A stretch of 18,075 nucleotides of DNA from an uncultured Acetobacter sp. (lineage in GTDB: Bacteria > Pseudomonadota > Alphaproteobacteria > Acetobacterales > Acetobacteraceae), in contig NZ_CALLXM010000217.1 of the NCBI RefSeq assembly GCF_937875265.1, positions 1 through 18,075 on the forward strand, in the 5' to 3' direction. The notes under the pieces are model-generated. The model made no database searches. It was given only the letters and a program-made list of their open reading frames with translations, and had not been told where the DNA came from. Both the position numbers and the translations under genes were made by a program. Below are positions 6,026 to 13,669 of this stretch, one piece after another (position 1 is the stretch's first letter; each line of letters starts with the position of its first letter).

Positions 6026-7705
6026 ATGGCATCTTATCAATACGTCTATGTGATGAAGGATCTTACAAAATCCTATCCGGGTGGGCGTGAAGTCTTCAAA
6101 GGCATTACGTTGTCCTTCCTGCCGGGTGTGAAAATCGGTGTTCTGGGCGTGAACGGCGCGGGTAAATCCACGCTGCTCAAGATTATTGCCGGAATCGATA
6201 AGGAATATGGTGGTGAGGCGTGGGCCGCAGAAGGCGTGCGCGTTGGGTATCTGGAGCAGGAGCCCCAGCTCGACCCCAAGCTGACGGTTGGCGAGAATGT
6301 GGCTCTTGGCTTTGGTGACCTGAAAAAGGCCGTGGATCGTTTTAACGAAATTTCCATGCGCTTCGCCGAGCCGATGACCGATGAAGAAATGAACGCTTTG
6401 CTAGCTGAACAGGCTGAGCTTCAGGAAAAAATTGAAGCTGGCGATGGCTGGGAACTGGATCGCAAGCTGGAAATCGCGCTGGATGCCCTGCGCTGCCCAC
6501 CTGCTGACAGCCCCGTGGACAAGCTTTCTGGTGGTGAGCGCCGCCGCGTAGCGCTGTGCCGCCTGCTGATTGAAAAGCCTGAAATCCTGCTGCTGGATGA
6601 ACCGACCAACCATCTGGACGCAGAAAGCGTGGCATGGCTGGAAAAGACGCTGCACGACTATCCGGGCACCGTGATGGTCATTACCCATGATCGTTACTTC
6701 TTGGACAACGTGACCAACTGGATTCTTGAAATCGAGCGTGGTCGCGGTATTCCGTTTGAAGGGAATTATTCTTCCTGGCTGGACCAGAAGCGCAAGCGCC
6801 TGGCACAGGAAGAAAAAGAAGAGAGCGCCCGCCAGCGTGCTCTGGCTGCCGAGCAGGAGTGGATTGGCTCCAGCCCGAAGGCGCGTCAGGCTAAAAGCAA
6901 ATCCCGTATTTCTCGCTATGAAGAAATGCTGGCCCAGAGTGCTGAAAAGCAGAATGGCGTTGCAGACATTGTTATTGCCCCCGGCCCGCGTCTGGGTGGC
7001 ACGGTTATTGAGGCTGACCACGTTACCAAGGGCTTTGGTGATCGTCTGTTGATTGATGACCTCAACTTCAAGCTGCCGCCGGGTGGCATTGTAGGGGTTA
7101 TTGGTCCGAACGGTGCCGGTAAATCCACCCTGTTCAAGATGATTGTCGGGCAGGAAAAACCGGATTCCGGTGAACTGAAGATCGGTGAAACCGTAAAGCT
7201 CGGTTATGTTGATCAGTCCCGTGATGATCTGGACCCCGATAAAACCGTATGGGAAGAAATTTCCGGCGGTACGGATGTCATTTATCTGGGCAAGCGCGCT
7301 GTGCCGTCCCGTGCCTATGTCGGGGCGTTCAACTTCAAAGGGTCCGACCAGCAGAAAAAAGTTGGCATTCTTTCAGGGGGTGAGCGCAACCGTGTGCATC
7401 TGGCCAAGATGCTGCGGCAGGAAAGCAACGTGCTGCTGCTGGATGAACCGACCAACGATCTTGACGTGGATACCCTGCGTGCGCTGGAACAGGCTCTGGG
7501 CGAATTTCCGGGCTGTGCCGTGGTTATTACCCATGATCGCTGGTTCCTTGACCGTCTCGCAACCCATATTCTGGCGTTTGAAGGGGATTCTCACGTCGAA
7601 TGGTTTGAAGGGAACTTCCAGGCTTATGAGGAAGACAAGCGCCGTCGTCTTGGCCCTGATGCCACGGAACCTGGCCGTATTCGTTACCGGCCGATTTCCC
7701 GCTAA
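6026..7705 (+). CDS. ettA: EttA, energy-dependent translational throttle protein (ABC-F)
   Basis: 559 residues with two ABC domains in tandem and no membrane segments. Domain 1: Walker A GVNGAGKST (41-49), signature LSGGERRR (167-174), Walker B LLLDEPTNHLD with Glu192. An arm insertion lies at about 95-140. The charged linker at about 240-315 (DQKRKRLAQEEKEESARQR; KARQAKSKSRISRYEEM) is the P-site tRNA interaction motif. Domain 2: GPNGAGKST (360-368), LSGGERNR (449-456), LLLDEPTNDLD with Glu474. EttA binds the ribosomal E site and gates the first elongation steps according to ATP/ADP ratio. The start is ATG 6026, matching the family N-terminus MASYQYVYVM with GGGGGT upstream; 23 further upstream codons are open but run through the tRNA. 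It lies 38 bp after tRNA-Ile2. Confidence 0.96.
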   Translation: MASYQYVYVMKDLTKSYPGGREVFKGITLSFLPGVKIGVLGVNGAGKSTLLKIIAGIDKEYGGEAWAAEGVRVGYLEQEPQLDPKLTVGENVALGFGDLKKAVDRFNEISMRFAEPMTDEEMNALLAEQAELQEKIEAGDGWELDRKLEIALDALRCPPADSPVDKLSGGERRRVALCRLLIEKPEILLLDEPTNHLDAESVAWLEKTLHDYPGTVMVITHDRYFLDNVTNWILEIERGRGIPFEGNYSSWLDQKRKRLAQEEKEESARQRALAAEQEWIGSSPKARQAKSKSRISRYEEMLAQSAEKQNGVADIVIAPGPRLGGTVIEADHVTKGFGDRLLIDDLNFKLPPGGIVGVIGPNGAGKSTLFKMIVGQEKPDSGELKIGETVKLGYVDQSRDDLDPDKTVWEEISGGTDVIYLGKRAVPSRAYVGAFNFKGSDQQKKVGILSGGERNRVHLAKMLRQESNVLLLDEPTNDLDVDTLRALEQALGEFPGCAVVITHDRWFLDRLATHILAFEGDSHVEWFEGNFQAYEEDKRRRLGPDATEPGRIRYRPISR

Positions 7706-7713
7706 TCGGGCTG

Positions 7714-7739
7714 GATGGATGTCTGATGCGGCATCCATC
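7714..7739 (+). terminator. Hairpin downstream of ettA
   Basis: GATGGATGTC and GGCATCCATC form a 10-bp stem with one G-U pair around TGATGC, 8 bp past the ettA stop. A five-T run comes only after a further eleven bases, so termination is likely partial. Confidence 0.45.
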
Positions 7740-7773
7740 ATCTGAGGCGTTTTTCACACAGAAAAACAGGACG

Positions 7774-7799
7774 CGCTGTCGGGGACTGCCTCGGCAGCG
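7774..7799 (+). promoter_or_regulatory. Stable hairpin just upstream of the GNAT ribosome-binding site
   Basis: CGCTGTCGGGG and CCTCGGCAGCG pair over 11 positions (two G-U) around loop ACTG, followed by TTTCTG. It ends about 15 bases before the SD (GAGGGG) of the acetyltransferase gene. It could be a second terminator for ettA or a leader structure of the GNAT gene. Confidence 0.5.
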
Positions 7800-7826
7800 T
7801 TTCTGCGTTCTGGCGAGGGGATCATC

Positions 7827-8339
7827 ATGCTGACGGCCCGTTCAGTCAGAACCGGTCGGCTCATGCTGCAACCGGTCACGTGGCGGGATATGGAGGATAT
7901 GACGTCCCTTAAGGCTGATGGCGGCGCTTTTGGCCAGATGCTGGGCGGCGTATGCACCCGCCAGCAGGCCGAGCGGGAAATGGCGGATGATATCGCCTTC
8001 TGGGCCTGCCATAGGGTTGGTATTTTTACCATTCGGGAAAATGGCACGTTTGTTGGCATGACCGGCATTCATGACCGGCCAGACGGGCGTGGCTTCGGGC
8101 TCCGGTTTGCCCTTTATCCATGGGCCAGTGGACGGGGCATTGCGCGAGAAGCCGCGAACGCTGCTCTGAATTTCACACATGATGCCGGGGTGAAGCGGAT
8201 TGTTGCGGTTTCCAAGGAAAGTAATCTGGCGTCCCGCACCATTCTGGGCGGGATTGGCATGCATGTGTATGAAATCTTCCCTCGTGGTGGCCAGACTATG
8301 CTGGTTTATGAGAGCGTGCGTGGTGGAGAGCGGATCTGA
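7827..8339 (+). CDS. GNAT-family N-acetyltransferase (RimJ/RimL-like)
   Basis: 170 residues. It opens with the RimJ/L-type beginning (VRTGRLMLQPVTWRDMEDM) in which the strand-turn-helix leads into the fold. The acetyl-CoA pyrophosphate loop is in LRFALYPWASGRGIAREAANAAL, and the late VAVSKESNLASRTILGGIGM is the usual N-x-A/S-S-x-x-x-h-x-x-x-G-M/F motif. Such proteins acetylate N-termini, side chains or small molecules; the substrate here is unknown. A good SD (GAGGGG) lies seven bases upstream of the ATG. It may be read through from ettA or have its own promoter. A shared terminator follows. Confidence 0.88.
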   Translation: MLTARSVRTGRLMLQPVTWRDMEDMTSLKADGGAFGQMLGGVCTRQQAEREMADDIAFWACHRVGIFTIRENGTFVGMTGIHDRPDGRGFGLRFALYPWASGRGIAREAANAALNFTHDAGVKRIVAVSKESNLASRTILGGIGMHVYEIFPRGGQTMLVYESVRGGERI

Positions 8340-8383
8340 TTCTCTGATGTGCTGATAGCCAGAGACTATAGTCTGCCGACCAT

Positions 8384-8416
8384 AAAAAAAGGCACCTCTG
8401 AAGAGGTGCCTTTTTT
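8384..8416. terminator. Bidirectional terminator between the GNAT gene and mlaC
   Basis: A perfect 8-bp stem GGCACCTC/GAGGTGCC around TGAA is flanked by seven A on the left and six T on the right. It therefore works on both strands, between two convergent genes. Confidence 0.93.
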
Positions 8417-8440
8417 CAAATCAATCCGGTTTCAGGCGGC

Positions 8441-9067
8441 TTAGTTGGCCGCGGCGTCTGAGTGGTGCGCAATTTGGCGCTTCAATGCGCTCAGTAGGGC
8501 ATCAACACTGCCGCCGTTGCGGGCAATGTAAGAAGAGTAATCCTGACGCTGCGTCAGACGCAGGCTGGCACCCTCGCCAATCACATCGACTACTTTCGGA
8601 CCGCCACTGGCGTAGCCTACAATCCACTGCATGCTAGCCGGGGGCTGCTGCGGGCGCACGAGGGTGGCTTCCACTGCGTCATCATCACCAGATTTGGAGA
8701 TGGACCCGATGGTGAAGCTGACACCCCGATAATCGCCTAGCTTGTCGGTAATGGCGTTCACCAGGACCTCGTGGAACAGCTCAAGATACTGCTTCTGTTG
8801 TTCCGGCGTTGCCAGTTTCCAGTAACGTCCAAGGCAATAACGTCCAATGGCGTCAATATCGACATCCTGCTGGATCAGGGGCAGAACGCGGGTCTTTTTT
8901 TCCGGCAGTGAGATCGGGCTGTTTACAATCGCAACCAGCTTGGTGCCGAATGTTTCGATAAACTGGCGCGTGCCGGTTGCAGCGTAGGCTGGCAGAACGG
9001 AAAGACTGCCAGCACAAATCAGGGCAAGGGCCCCTGTCACAAGGCGACGGCTGGAAAGAAATTTCAT
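8441..9067 (-). CDS. mlaC: MlaC-family periplasmic phospholipid carrier
   Basis: 208 residues with a signal peptide (basic MKFLSSRRLVTG, hydrophobic ALALICAGSLSVL, cleavage after AYA). The mature part matches the MlaC/Ttg2D family: FIETFGTKLVAIVNS near the start, RYCLGRYWKLATPEQQKQYLELFHEVLVN in the middle, then the twisted-sheet part SFTIGSISKSGDDDAVEATLV. MlaC ferries phospholipid between outer-membrane MlaA and the inner-membrane MlaFEDB transporter. The related HpnM serves hopanoid transport in some alphaproteobacteria, so that role is an alternative. It lies 26 bp after mlaA on the same strand, almost certainly cotranscribed. MlaFEDB is not in this window. Confidence 0.9.
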   Translation of the reverse strand: MKFLSSRRLVTGALALICAGSLSVLPAYAATGTRQFIETFGTKLVAIVNSPISLPEKKTRVLPLIQQDVDIDAIGRYCLGRYWKLATPEQQKQYLELFHEVLVNAITDKLGDYRGVSFTIGSISKSGDDDAVEATLVRPQQPPASMQWIVGYASGGPKVVDVIGEGASLRLTQRQDYSSYIARNGGSVDALLSALKRQIAHHSDAAAN

Positions 9068-9093
9068 GTCGGCGCTATCCCCGTTGGTTTTTG

Positions 9094-9939
9094 TTAGTAC
9101 CAGTCCGGCACGGTGGCGCGGTTATCGTTCTTGATGGCTTCGGCCTGTGCTTTCCGCTGCTGCTGGTAGGCACTGCGGATAGTTGCATAGGGGTCCAGTG
9201 CATCGCGTTGCAGAGCATCCAGTTCATCCAGATGCGTGGAACGCCCATGCACAACGCCCATCATATTATAAGCCCAGTTAAAGCTGATGAGCCCATATCC
9301 ACGCGGGACATAGTTCCAGGGTGATAACCCCTGATCAATCCCGTAACCAATGCCGTCACGGAAGGAGGAGGGGCCCATGGGCAGAAACAGATATGGGCCG
9401 GAGGGAATGCCCCAGTTAGCCAGCGTCAGACCGGCATCGTTATCATGGTGCGGATAACCGGCCATTTTTGCCACATCAATCAGCCCGCCAATGCCCACAG
9501 ACATGTTGATGCACCACCGTACGAAGGAATCACCAGCCCTGCGGGGTTTGCCTGCCCCCACATCGTTAAAAAACACGGAGGGCTCGTTCATGGTGGTGAT
9601 CATGTTGCCCAGAGAATTCCGGACGGGGCGCGGTACAGACCAGACATAGGCTTTGGCAAGCGGGCGAAGCGCCCATTTGTCGAACGTCATGGTCAGGTTA
9701 TAAACCTTACGGTTCAGCGGCTCATAAGCATCATTCGCCTGCTGGTATTCCGCGAGGGCATCCGGGTCTTTGGGGACGGGAGCCTTGATGCTGCTGCATC
9801 CGGTCAGGGCGACAAGTGTTGCGGCCAGTACAGAGCTGCGTGAGGAAAAACGGCGCTGGGCCGATGAGCCTTCCCGAGTCTGACCCGTATGTGTCTGACC
9901 GCGAGGGCGGAGCCGTGCACCGTTCCGTCCTGAATTCAT
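9094..9939 (-). CDS. mlaA: MlaA (VacJ) outer-membrane lipoprotein
   Basis: 281 residues from ATG 9939. A lipobox LTGC is at about residues 45-48, followed by SS, so Cys48 would be lipidated. The MlaA core follows: ANDAYEPLNRKVYNLTMTFDKWALRPLAKAY, then VRNSLGNMITTMNEPSVFFND, GIGGLIDVAKMAG and GPYLFLPMGPSSFRDGIG, all characteristic. MlaA forms a ring in the outer membrane and removes phospholipids from the outer leaflet. The start is unsettled: a GTG at 9969 adds ten residues and also has an AGG upstream, while the ATG has AAAGG eleven bases upstream. With either start the stretch before the lipobox is unusually long and Arg/Ser-rich. It is the first gene of the mlaA-mlaC pair. Confidence 0.93.
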   Translation of the reverse strand: MNSGRNGARLRPRGQTHTGQTREGSSAQRRFSSRSSVLAATLVALTGCSSIKAPVPKDPDALAEYQQANDAYEPLNRKVYNLTMTFDKWALRPLAKAYVWSVPRPVRNSLGNMITTMNEPSVFFNDVGAGKPRRAGDSFVRWCINMSVGIGGLIDVAKMAGYPHHDNDAGLTLANWGIPSGPYLFLPMGPSSFRDGIGYGIDQGLSPWNYVPRGYGLISFNWAYNMMGVVHGRSTHLDELDALQRDALDPYATIRSAYQQQRKAQAEAIKNDNRATVPDWY

Positions 9940-10033
9940 TGCCGCGTTTACCTTTACCCTGTGACGCACCTAAAACCTGACCTGAGGCAGGAGTCTTCTG
10001 CTGCCTTGTCTACCACGAGAAATGTTCTGCGCA

Positions 10034-10052
10034 ATGCAGGTCATCCCTGCAT
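10034..10052. repeat. Hairpins between the DjlA-like gene and mlaA
   Basis: ATGCAGG and CCTGCAT form a perfect 7-bp stem around TCATC. A second, weaker one, AGGCAG with CTGCCT, is at 9985-10006. Neither has a U-tract. I see no clear promoter in 9970-10155, though mlaA should have one here. Confidence 0.4.
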
Positions 10053-10155
10053 GAAAGACAGGGGAGCAGAAAAGAAGCGTTGTTCAACTCATTTGGTTTA
10101 ACAGATGTCTCAGTTTTTCCAATATATGTTGCGGGAATGCCGCACCGCTGAACCT

Positions 10156-10983
10156 TTAAAGGCCGCGGTCACGTTTGATCATATCCCACGCAGCATTAAT
10201 TCGGGAAATTTTGGTGGAAGCTTCGGCAATTTCTGCTGGTGAAGCGTTGCTGGAGGCCATGATATCCGGATGATACTGCCGTACCAGTTTTTTCCAGTGG
10301 GCACGAAGCTCCTCATTGGAAGAGGACGAGTCAACGCCCATCACCACATAGGCATCTTCTTCCGCCATGGACGGTCTGGCCCGGCCCTGTTCTGCTCTGT
10401 CCCACGCGCCGCGGCTCAGGCCAAATAGCGCATGTACCCGCTGAAGGAAGATGGTTTCTTCCTTTGTCAGCGGTTCATCCGCAGCCAGATCCGCACGGGC
10501 AATACCAAACAGAACAGCCATCAGCTCTTCCAGTGGTTGTTTTTCCTGCGCGTAAGCGGTGCCCAGTTCACGGGCGAACGATTCATAATCGTCCGTTCTC
10601 TGCCGGGCGAGGTCAAACAGGCGGCCAACTTCGCGCATGTTTTCGTCCGGCACCCGGAAGCGGGCCTTGAATGCGTTGATTTCCCGCCGGTTTACTGGGG
10701 CATCGCACTTAGCCAGCTTGGCGCAGAGAATGATACTTGTCAGGCCGTAAAGCTGTTCTTTCTTACCGAGTGCTGCCGCCAGTTTGGCTGCCATAAAGGT
10801 GGCCGCCCCGTTCGGATCGGGGCGGGCGCGGGCTGCCCAGCGGTCACTCCATCCCCCGGTGGGGGGGTGAAGCAGGGTGCCTTTATCTGCGGCATGCCCA
10901 AGGGCTGTGCCCAGTGCTGCGCCAACAGGTCCGCCCATAGCAAAACCTGCGACACCACCAAAAATTTTACCCCATATCGCCAT
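10156..10983 (-). CDS. TerB-domain plus J-domain protein (DjlA-like co-chaperone)
   Basis: 275 residues. The N-terminus (about 8-32) is a Gly/Ala-rich hydrophobic stretch, GGVAGFAMGGPVGAALGTALG, resembling the membrane or dimerisation segment of DjlA. Residues about 60-190 are a helical TerB-like domain (FMAAKLAAALGKKEQLYGLTSI). The C-terminus (about 208-275) is a J-domain: AYVVMGVDSSSSNEELRAHW, then KLVRQYHPD with the essential HPD at 238-240. J-domains stimulate DnaK ATPase. E. coli DjlA is longer but has the same order of parts. It is 166 bp downstream of the RHH gene on the same strand; no strong terminator lies between, so read-through from the queuosine operon is possible. Confidence 0.9.
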   Translation of the reverse strand: MAIWGKIFGGVAGFAMGGPVGAALGTALGHAADKGTLLHPPTGGWSDRWAARARPDPNGAATFMAAKLAAALGKKEQLYGLTSIILCAKLAKCDAPVNRREINAFKARFRVPDENMREVGRLFDLARQRTDDYESFARELGTAYAQEKQPLEELMAVLFGIARADLAADEPLTKEETIFLQRVHALFGLSRGAWDRAEQGRARPSMAEEDAYVVMGVDSSSSNEELRAHWKKLVRQYHPDIMASSNASPAEIAEASTKISRINAAWDMIKRDRGL

Positions 10984-11081
10984 ATTGCCTGCTTAGCATT
11001 TTCCGGGCTGCGGCCCAAATCCGGCCCGCATTTGCTTCGTGAATCCAGCATAGCAGGCCGTAAGGTTGTGCGAGAAGACGG

Positions 11082-11100
11082 CAGCTGGGCAATCCAGCTG
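11082..11100. repeat. Short hairpin upstream of the DjlA-like gene
   Basis: CAGCTGG and CCAGCTG pair around GCAAT. No U-tract follows on either strand. The region 10984-11149 otherwise holds a possible extended -10 on the minus strand (TGCTATGCT) without a good -35. Confidence 0.35.
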
Positions 11101-11149
11101 TGAGGCATAGAGCGCAGGTGCAAAAGCTCCGCCAAAGTCAGGTTATCTT

Positions 11150-11413
11150 TCAGGGCACTGAAGGTGTGGGGACTGGGTCTGGTTTCTGTAAGTCAGTTTT
11201 CTTTTGCAGCCACAAAAGAGCTTGCACTCGCAGGAAGGACGCTAAAGACTGACCCGGCGGGCGTTCCGTATCCAGTCTGGCGACCAGCACAGGCAAAGGT
11301 TGGCGACGCTCTCGTGCCATGTCATCCAGCACGTGCCAGAACTCCGGCTCCAGCGCGACGCTGGTATCGTGACCGGAAAGGATCAGGCTGCGTTTGCGTA
11401 AGTGGGCACTCAT
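11150..11413 (-). CDS. Small ribbon-helix-helix domain protein
   Basis: 87 residues. RKRSLILSGHDTSVALEPEFWHVLDDMARE is the RHH pattern common in alphaproteobacteria: a short strand with alternating residues, then two helices, with ALEPEFW as helix A start. The second half (SLASFLRVQALLWLQKK) is a further helix, followed by a Pro/Lys-rich tail. RHH proteins of this group (RHH_4-like) are presumed DNA-binding dimers with unknown targets. Its ATG overlaps the queG stop codon (ATGA), so it is translationally coupled to the queuosine genes. Autoregulation of the operon is a natural guess but not shown. Confidence 0.8.
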   Translation of the reverse strand: MSAHLRKRSLILSGHDTSVALEPEFWHVLDDMARERRQPLPVLVARLDTERPPGQSLASFLRVQALLWLQKKTDLQKPDPVPTPSVP

Positions 11414-12498
11414 GAAGACCTATTCTCCAGACGGGAGGCCGCCCACTGTGCCGCCTCAGCCACCACACTATCCGGGTCCTGTGTCAGGCGGTGGGCGTGC
11501 GGCAAGAGTTCTGCCAGCCCGGAATTCCCCATAGCGATCAGCACATTCCGCATAAAGCGGTTGCGGCCAATGCGTTTGATGGGAGAGCCGGAAAACATCT
11601 GGCGAAAGGCGGCATCGTCCAGCTGGCTCAGGCTGACCAGATCTGGGGCCATCAGGTCAGGCCGGGGTTGCAGCTTGATTTGACGCGAGGCTTGGGCAAA
11701 CCGGTTCCAGGGGCAGACGGCCAGACAGTCATCACACCCATAAATATGCGTGCCTATGGCTGGGCGCAGCTCAAGGGGGATAGGGCCTGCGTGTTCAATG
11801 GTTAGATAGGAAATGCAGCGCCGGGCATCCATGCTGTAAGGGGCCGGGAAGGCTTGCGTGGGGCAGGCGGTCAGGCAGCGTGTGCAACTGCCACATCCGC
11901 CTCCAGAAGGGGTCGAGGTGGGGAGCACCAGCGTGGTGTAGATTTCCCCTAAAAACAGCCAGCTTCCGTGGCTGCGGGAAACCAGATTGGTATGTTTGCC
12001 CTGCCAGCCCAGCCCCGCCTGCTCGGCCAGAGGCTTTTCGGCCACGGGCGCAGTATCGACAAAGACTTTGACCTCAGGTGTTTCTGCTTCAGCGTCCAGC
12101 CTTCCTTCCCGCACCACAAACTGGGCCAGATGCTTCAGCATGCCTTTAATCAGGTCATGATAGTCACGGTGGCGAGCATAAACGGAAATATTGCCCCGGT
12201 CGGGCTGGCTGAGTGTGGAGAGCGGGTCGCCCTCTGGCGCGTAAGACACGCCGAGTGCAATGACTGTGCTGGCTTCTGGCCAGAGTGTTGTGGGCTGGGT
12301 GCGCTGGTCGGCTCGCTCTGCCAGCCAGCCCATTTCACCATGATAGCCGTTTGCCAGAAAGTCTGTCAGGCGTTCCCGAACTTCCGGCCCCAGATGAGCA
12401 GGGCAGAAGCCAATGGCATCAAACCCCAATGCCAGAGCTTTCTCCCGAATCCGGGCAGCCAGTTTTTCTGCTCCCGGCATCCTGTCCGCAGAGGTCAT
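11410..12498 (-). CDS. queG: QueG, epoxyqueuosine reductase
   Basis: 362 residues from ATG 12498; the frame extends 40 codons upstream into tgt but the QueG-like sequence begins here (EKLAARIREKALALGFDAIGFC). The enzyme uses cobalamin and two [4Fe-4S] clusters to reduce epoxyqueuosine to queuosine in tRNA. The cofactor region has VDTAPVAEKPLAEQAGLGWQG with Asp149 as the likely proton donor. Ferredoxin-type Cys are at 202, 205, 208, 212 (GCGSCTRCLTACP) and 228, 255, 258, 262 (GCDDCLAVCP). A C-terminal helical part follows (RNRFMRNVLIAMGNSG). It begins 10 bp after tgt and overlaps the RHH gene by four bases. Confidence 0.95.
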   Translation of the reverse strand: MTSADRMPGAEKLAARIREKALALGFDAIGFCPAHLGPEVRERLTDFLANGYHGEMGWLAERADQRTQPTTLWPEASTVIALGVSYAPEGDPLSTLSQPDRGNISVYARHRDYHDLIKGMLKHLAQFVVREGRLDAEAETPEVKVFVDTAPVAEKPLAEQAGLGWQGKHTNLVSRSHGSWLFLGEIYTTLVLPTSTPSGGGCGSCTRCLTACPTQAFPAPYSMDARRCISYLTIEHAGPIPLELRPAIGTHIYGCDDCLAVCPWNRFAQASRQIKLQPRPDLMAPDLVSLSQLDDAAFRQMFSGSPIKRIGRNRFMRNVLIAMGNSGLAELLPHAHRLTQDPDSVVAEAAQWAASRLENRSS

Positions 12499-12508
12499 GA
12501 GGGGACTT

Positions 12509-13669
12509 TCAGGGAACGGGTGGAATGACCGGCTGTGGCATTTCATCTTCCGTCCAGTCTTCTGCCGCCCAGTTGGCGCGCAGGCTGGAGGCCAGAGCGT
12601 CCAAGCGTCCTTCAACAATAGCTTCGCGGATCTGGCGCATCAGGCGCTGATAATAGGCAATATTATGCCATGTCAGCAGCATGGGGCCGAGAATTTCATT
12701 GGCCCGGAACAGATGGTGCAGATAAGCGCGGCTATGGCGGGAGCAGGCCAGACAGTCGCAGTCAGGGGAGAGGGGCCGGGCATCCGTCGCGTGGCGGGCA
12801 TTGCGCAGATTGAGTGTGCCGCGCTCCGTATAGGCGCGGGCGGTACGCCCAGCGCGGGTCGGCATTACGCAATCAAACATGTCCACGCCGCGCTGCACGC
12901 TGCCCAGCAGGTCATCTGGCGTGCCAACGCCCATCAGATAACGTGGGGCGTTTTGCGGCATGACAGGAACGGTGGTGTTCAGCGTGGAGAACATCAGCTC
13001 CTGCCCTTCACCCACTGCCAGACCGCCAATGGCGTAGCCTTCAAAGCCGATATCGGTTAGCGCCTTCACGCTTTCCGCCCGCAGCTCAGGCTCCGTGCCG
13101 CCCTGCACAATGCCAAACTGACCGTAGCCGGTGCGTTGCACAAAGGCCTCGCGGGAGCGGGCGGCCCAGCGCATGGACATCCGCATGGAAGCGGCAATGG
13201 TCTCCGGCGGGGCGGGCAGGGCCGGACATTCGTCAAAACACATGGTGATGGTGGCATCCAGCGCATGCTGAATGTCGGTCGAAATTTCCGGTGTCAGCCG
13301 ATGGTAAGAGCCATCAATGTGTGAGCGGAAGGTGACGCCGTCCTGATCAAGCTTGCGCAGAGCCCCGAGGGACATGACCTGAAAGCCGCCGGAATCGGTC
13401 AGAATCGGGCCGGACCAGTCCATAAACCGATGCAACCCGCCCAGAGCACGGATACGCTCGGCTCCCGGACGCAGCATGAGGTGATAGGTGTTGCCCAGCA
13501 CAATACCTGCCCCGGTGGAGCGCACGGTATCCATCGTCATGGCTTTGACGGTGCCAACAGTCCCCACCGGCATGAAGGTGGGGGTGGCAACGGGGCCGTG
13601 GGCTGTGTGCAGCGTGCCTGCACGGGCGGCACCATCAGTGCTTTCGCAGGTCCAGTGAAAACGGCTCAT
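12509..13669 (-). CDS. tgt: Tgt, tRNA-guanine transglycosylase
   Basis: 386 residues, TIM-barrel family of usual length. It swaps guanine-34 for preQ1 in GUN-anticodon tRNAs (Asp, Asn, His, Tyr). Seen: LGNTYHLMLRPG, the active site ILTDSGGFQVMSL with Asp92, QFGIVQGG, GGLAVGEG, and GVDMFDCVMPTRAGR containing the nucleophilic Asp. The zinc site is Cys304, Cys306, Cys309 and His335 (CxCx2Cx25H). The ATG overlaps the queA stop (ATGA), so tgt and queA are translationally coupled. The C-terminus ends in a short acidic and Pro-rich tail. Confidence 0.97.
   Translation of the reverse strand: MSRFHWTCESTDGAARAGTLHTAHGPVATPTFMPVGTVGTVKAMTMDTVRSTGAGIVLGNTYHLMLRPGAERIRALGGLHRFMDWSGPILTDSGGFQVMSLGALRKLDQDGVTFRSHIDGSYHRLTPEISTDIQHALDATITMCFDECPALPAPPETIAASMRMSMRWAARSREAFVQRTGYGQFGIVQGGTEPELRAESVKALTDIGFEGYAIGGLAVGEGQELMFSTLNTTVPVMPQNAPRYLMGVGTPDDLLGSVQRGVDMFDCVMPTRAGRTARAYTERGTLNLRNARHATDARPLSPDCDCLACSRHSRAYLHHLFRANEILGPMLLTWHNIAYYQRLMRQIREAIVEGRLDALASSLRANWAAEDWTEDEMPQPVIPPVP

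Noticed and set aside
6401..7021. 206-codon minus-strand frame
   Set aside because: Antisense shadow of ettA; no SD and no recognisable domain.
7206..7745. 179-codon plus-strand frame
   Set aside because: Out-of-frame reading of the ettA second ABC domain, with Trp/Met-rich shadow composition.
10432..11103. 223-codon plus-strand frame
   Set aside because: Antisense to the DjlA-like gene, whose domains are clear; open only because of GC-rich codon bias.
12413..13060. 215-codon plus-strand frame
   Set aside because: Antisense shadow across queG and tgt with no family resemblance.
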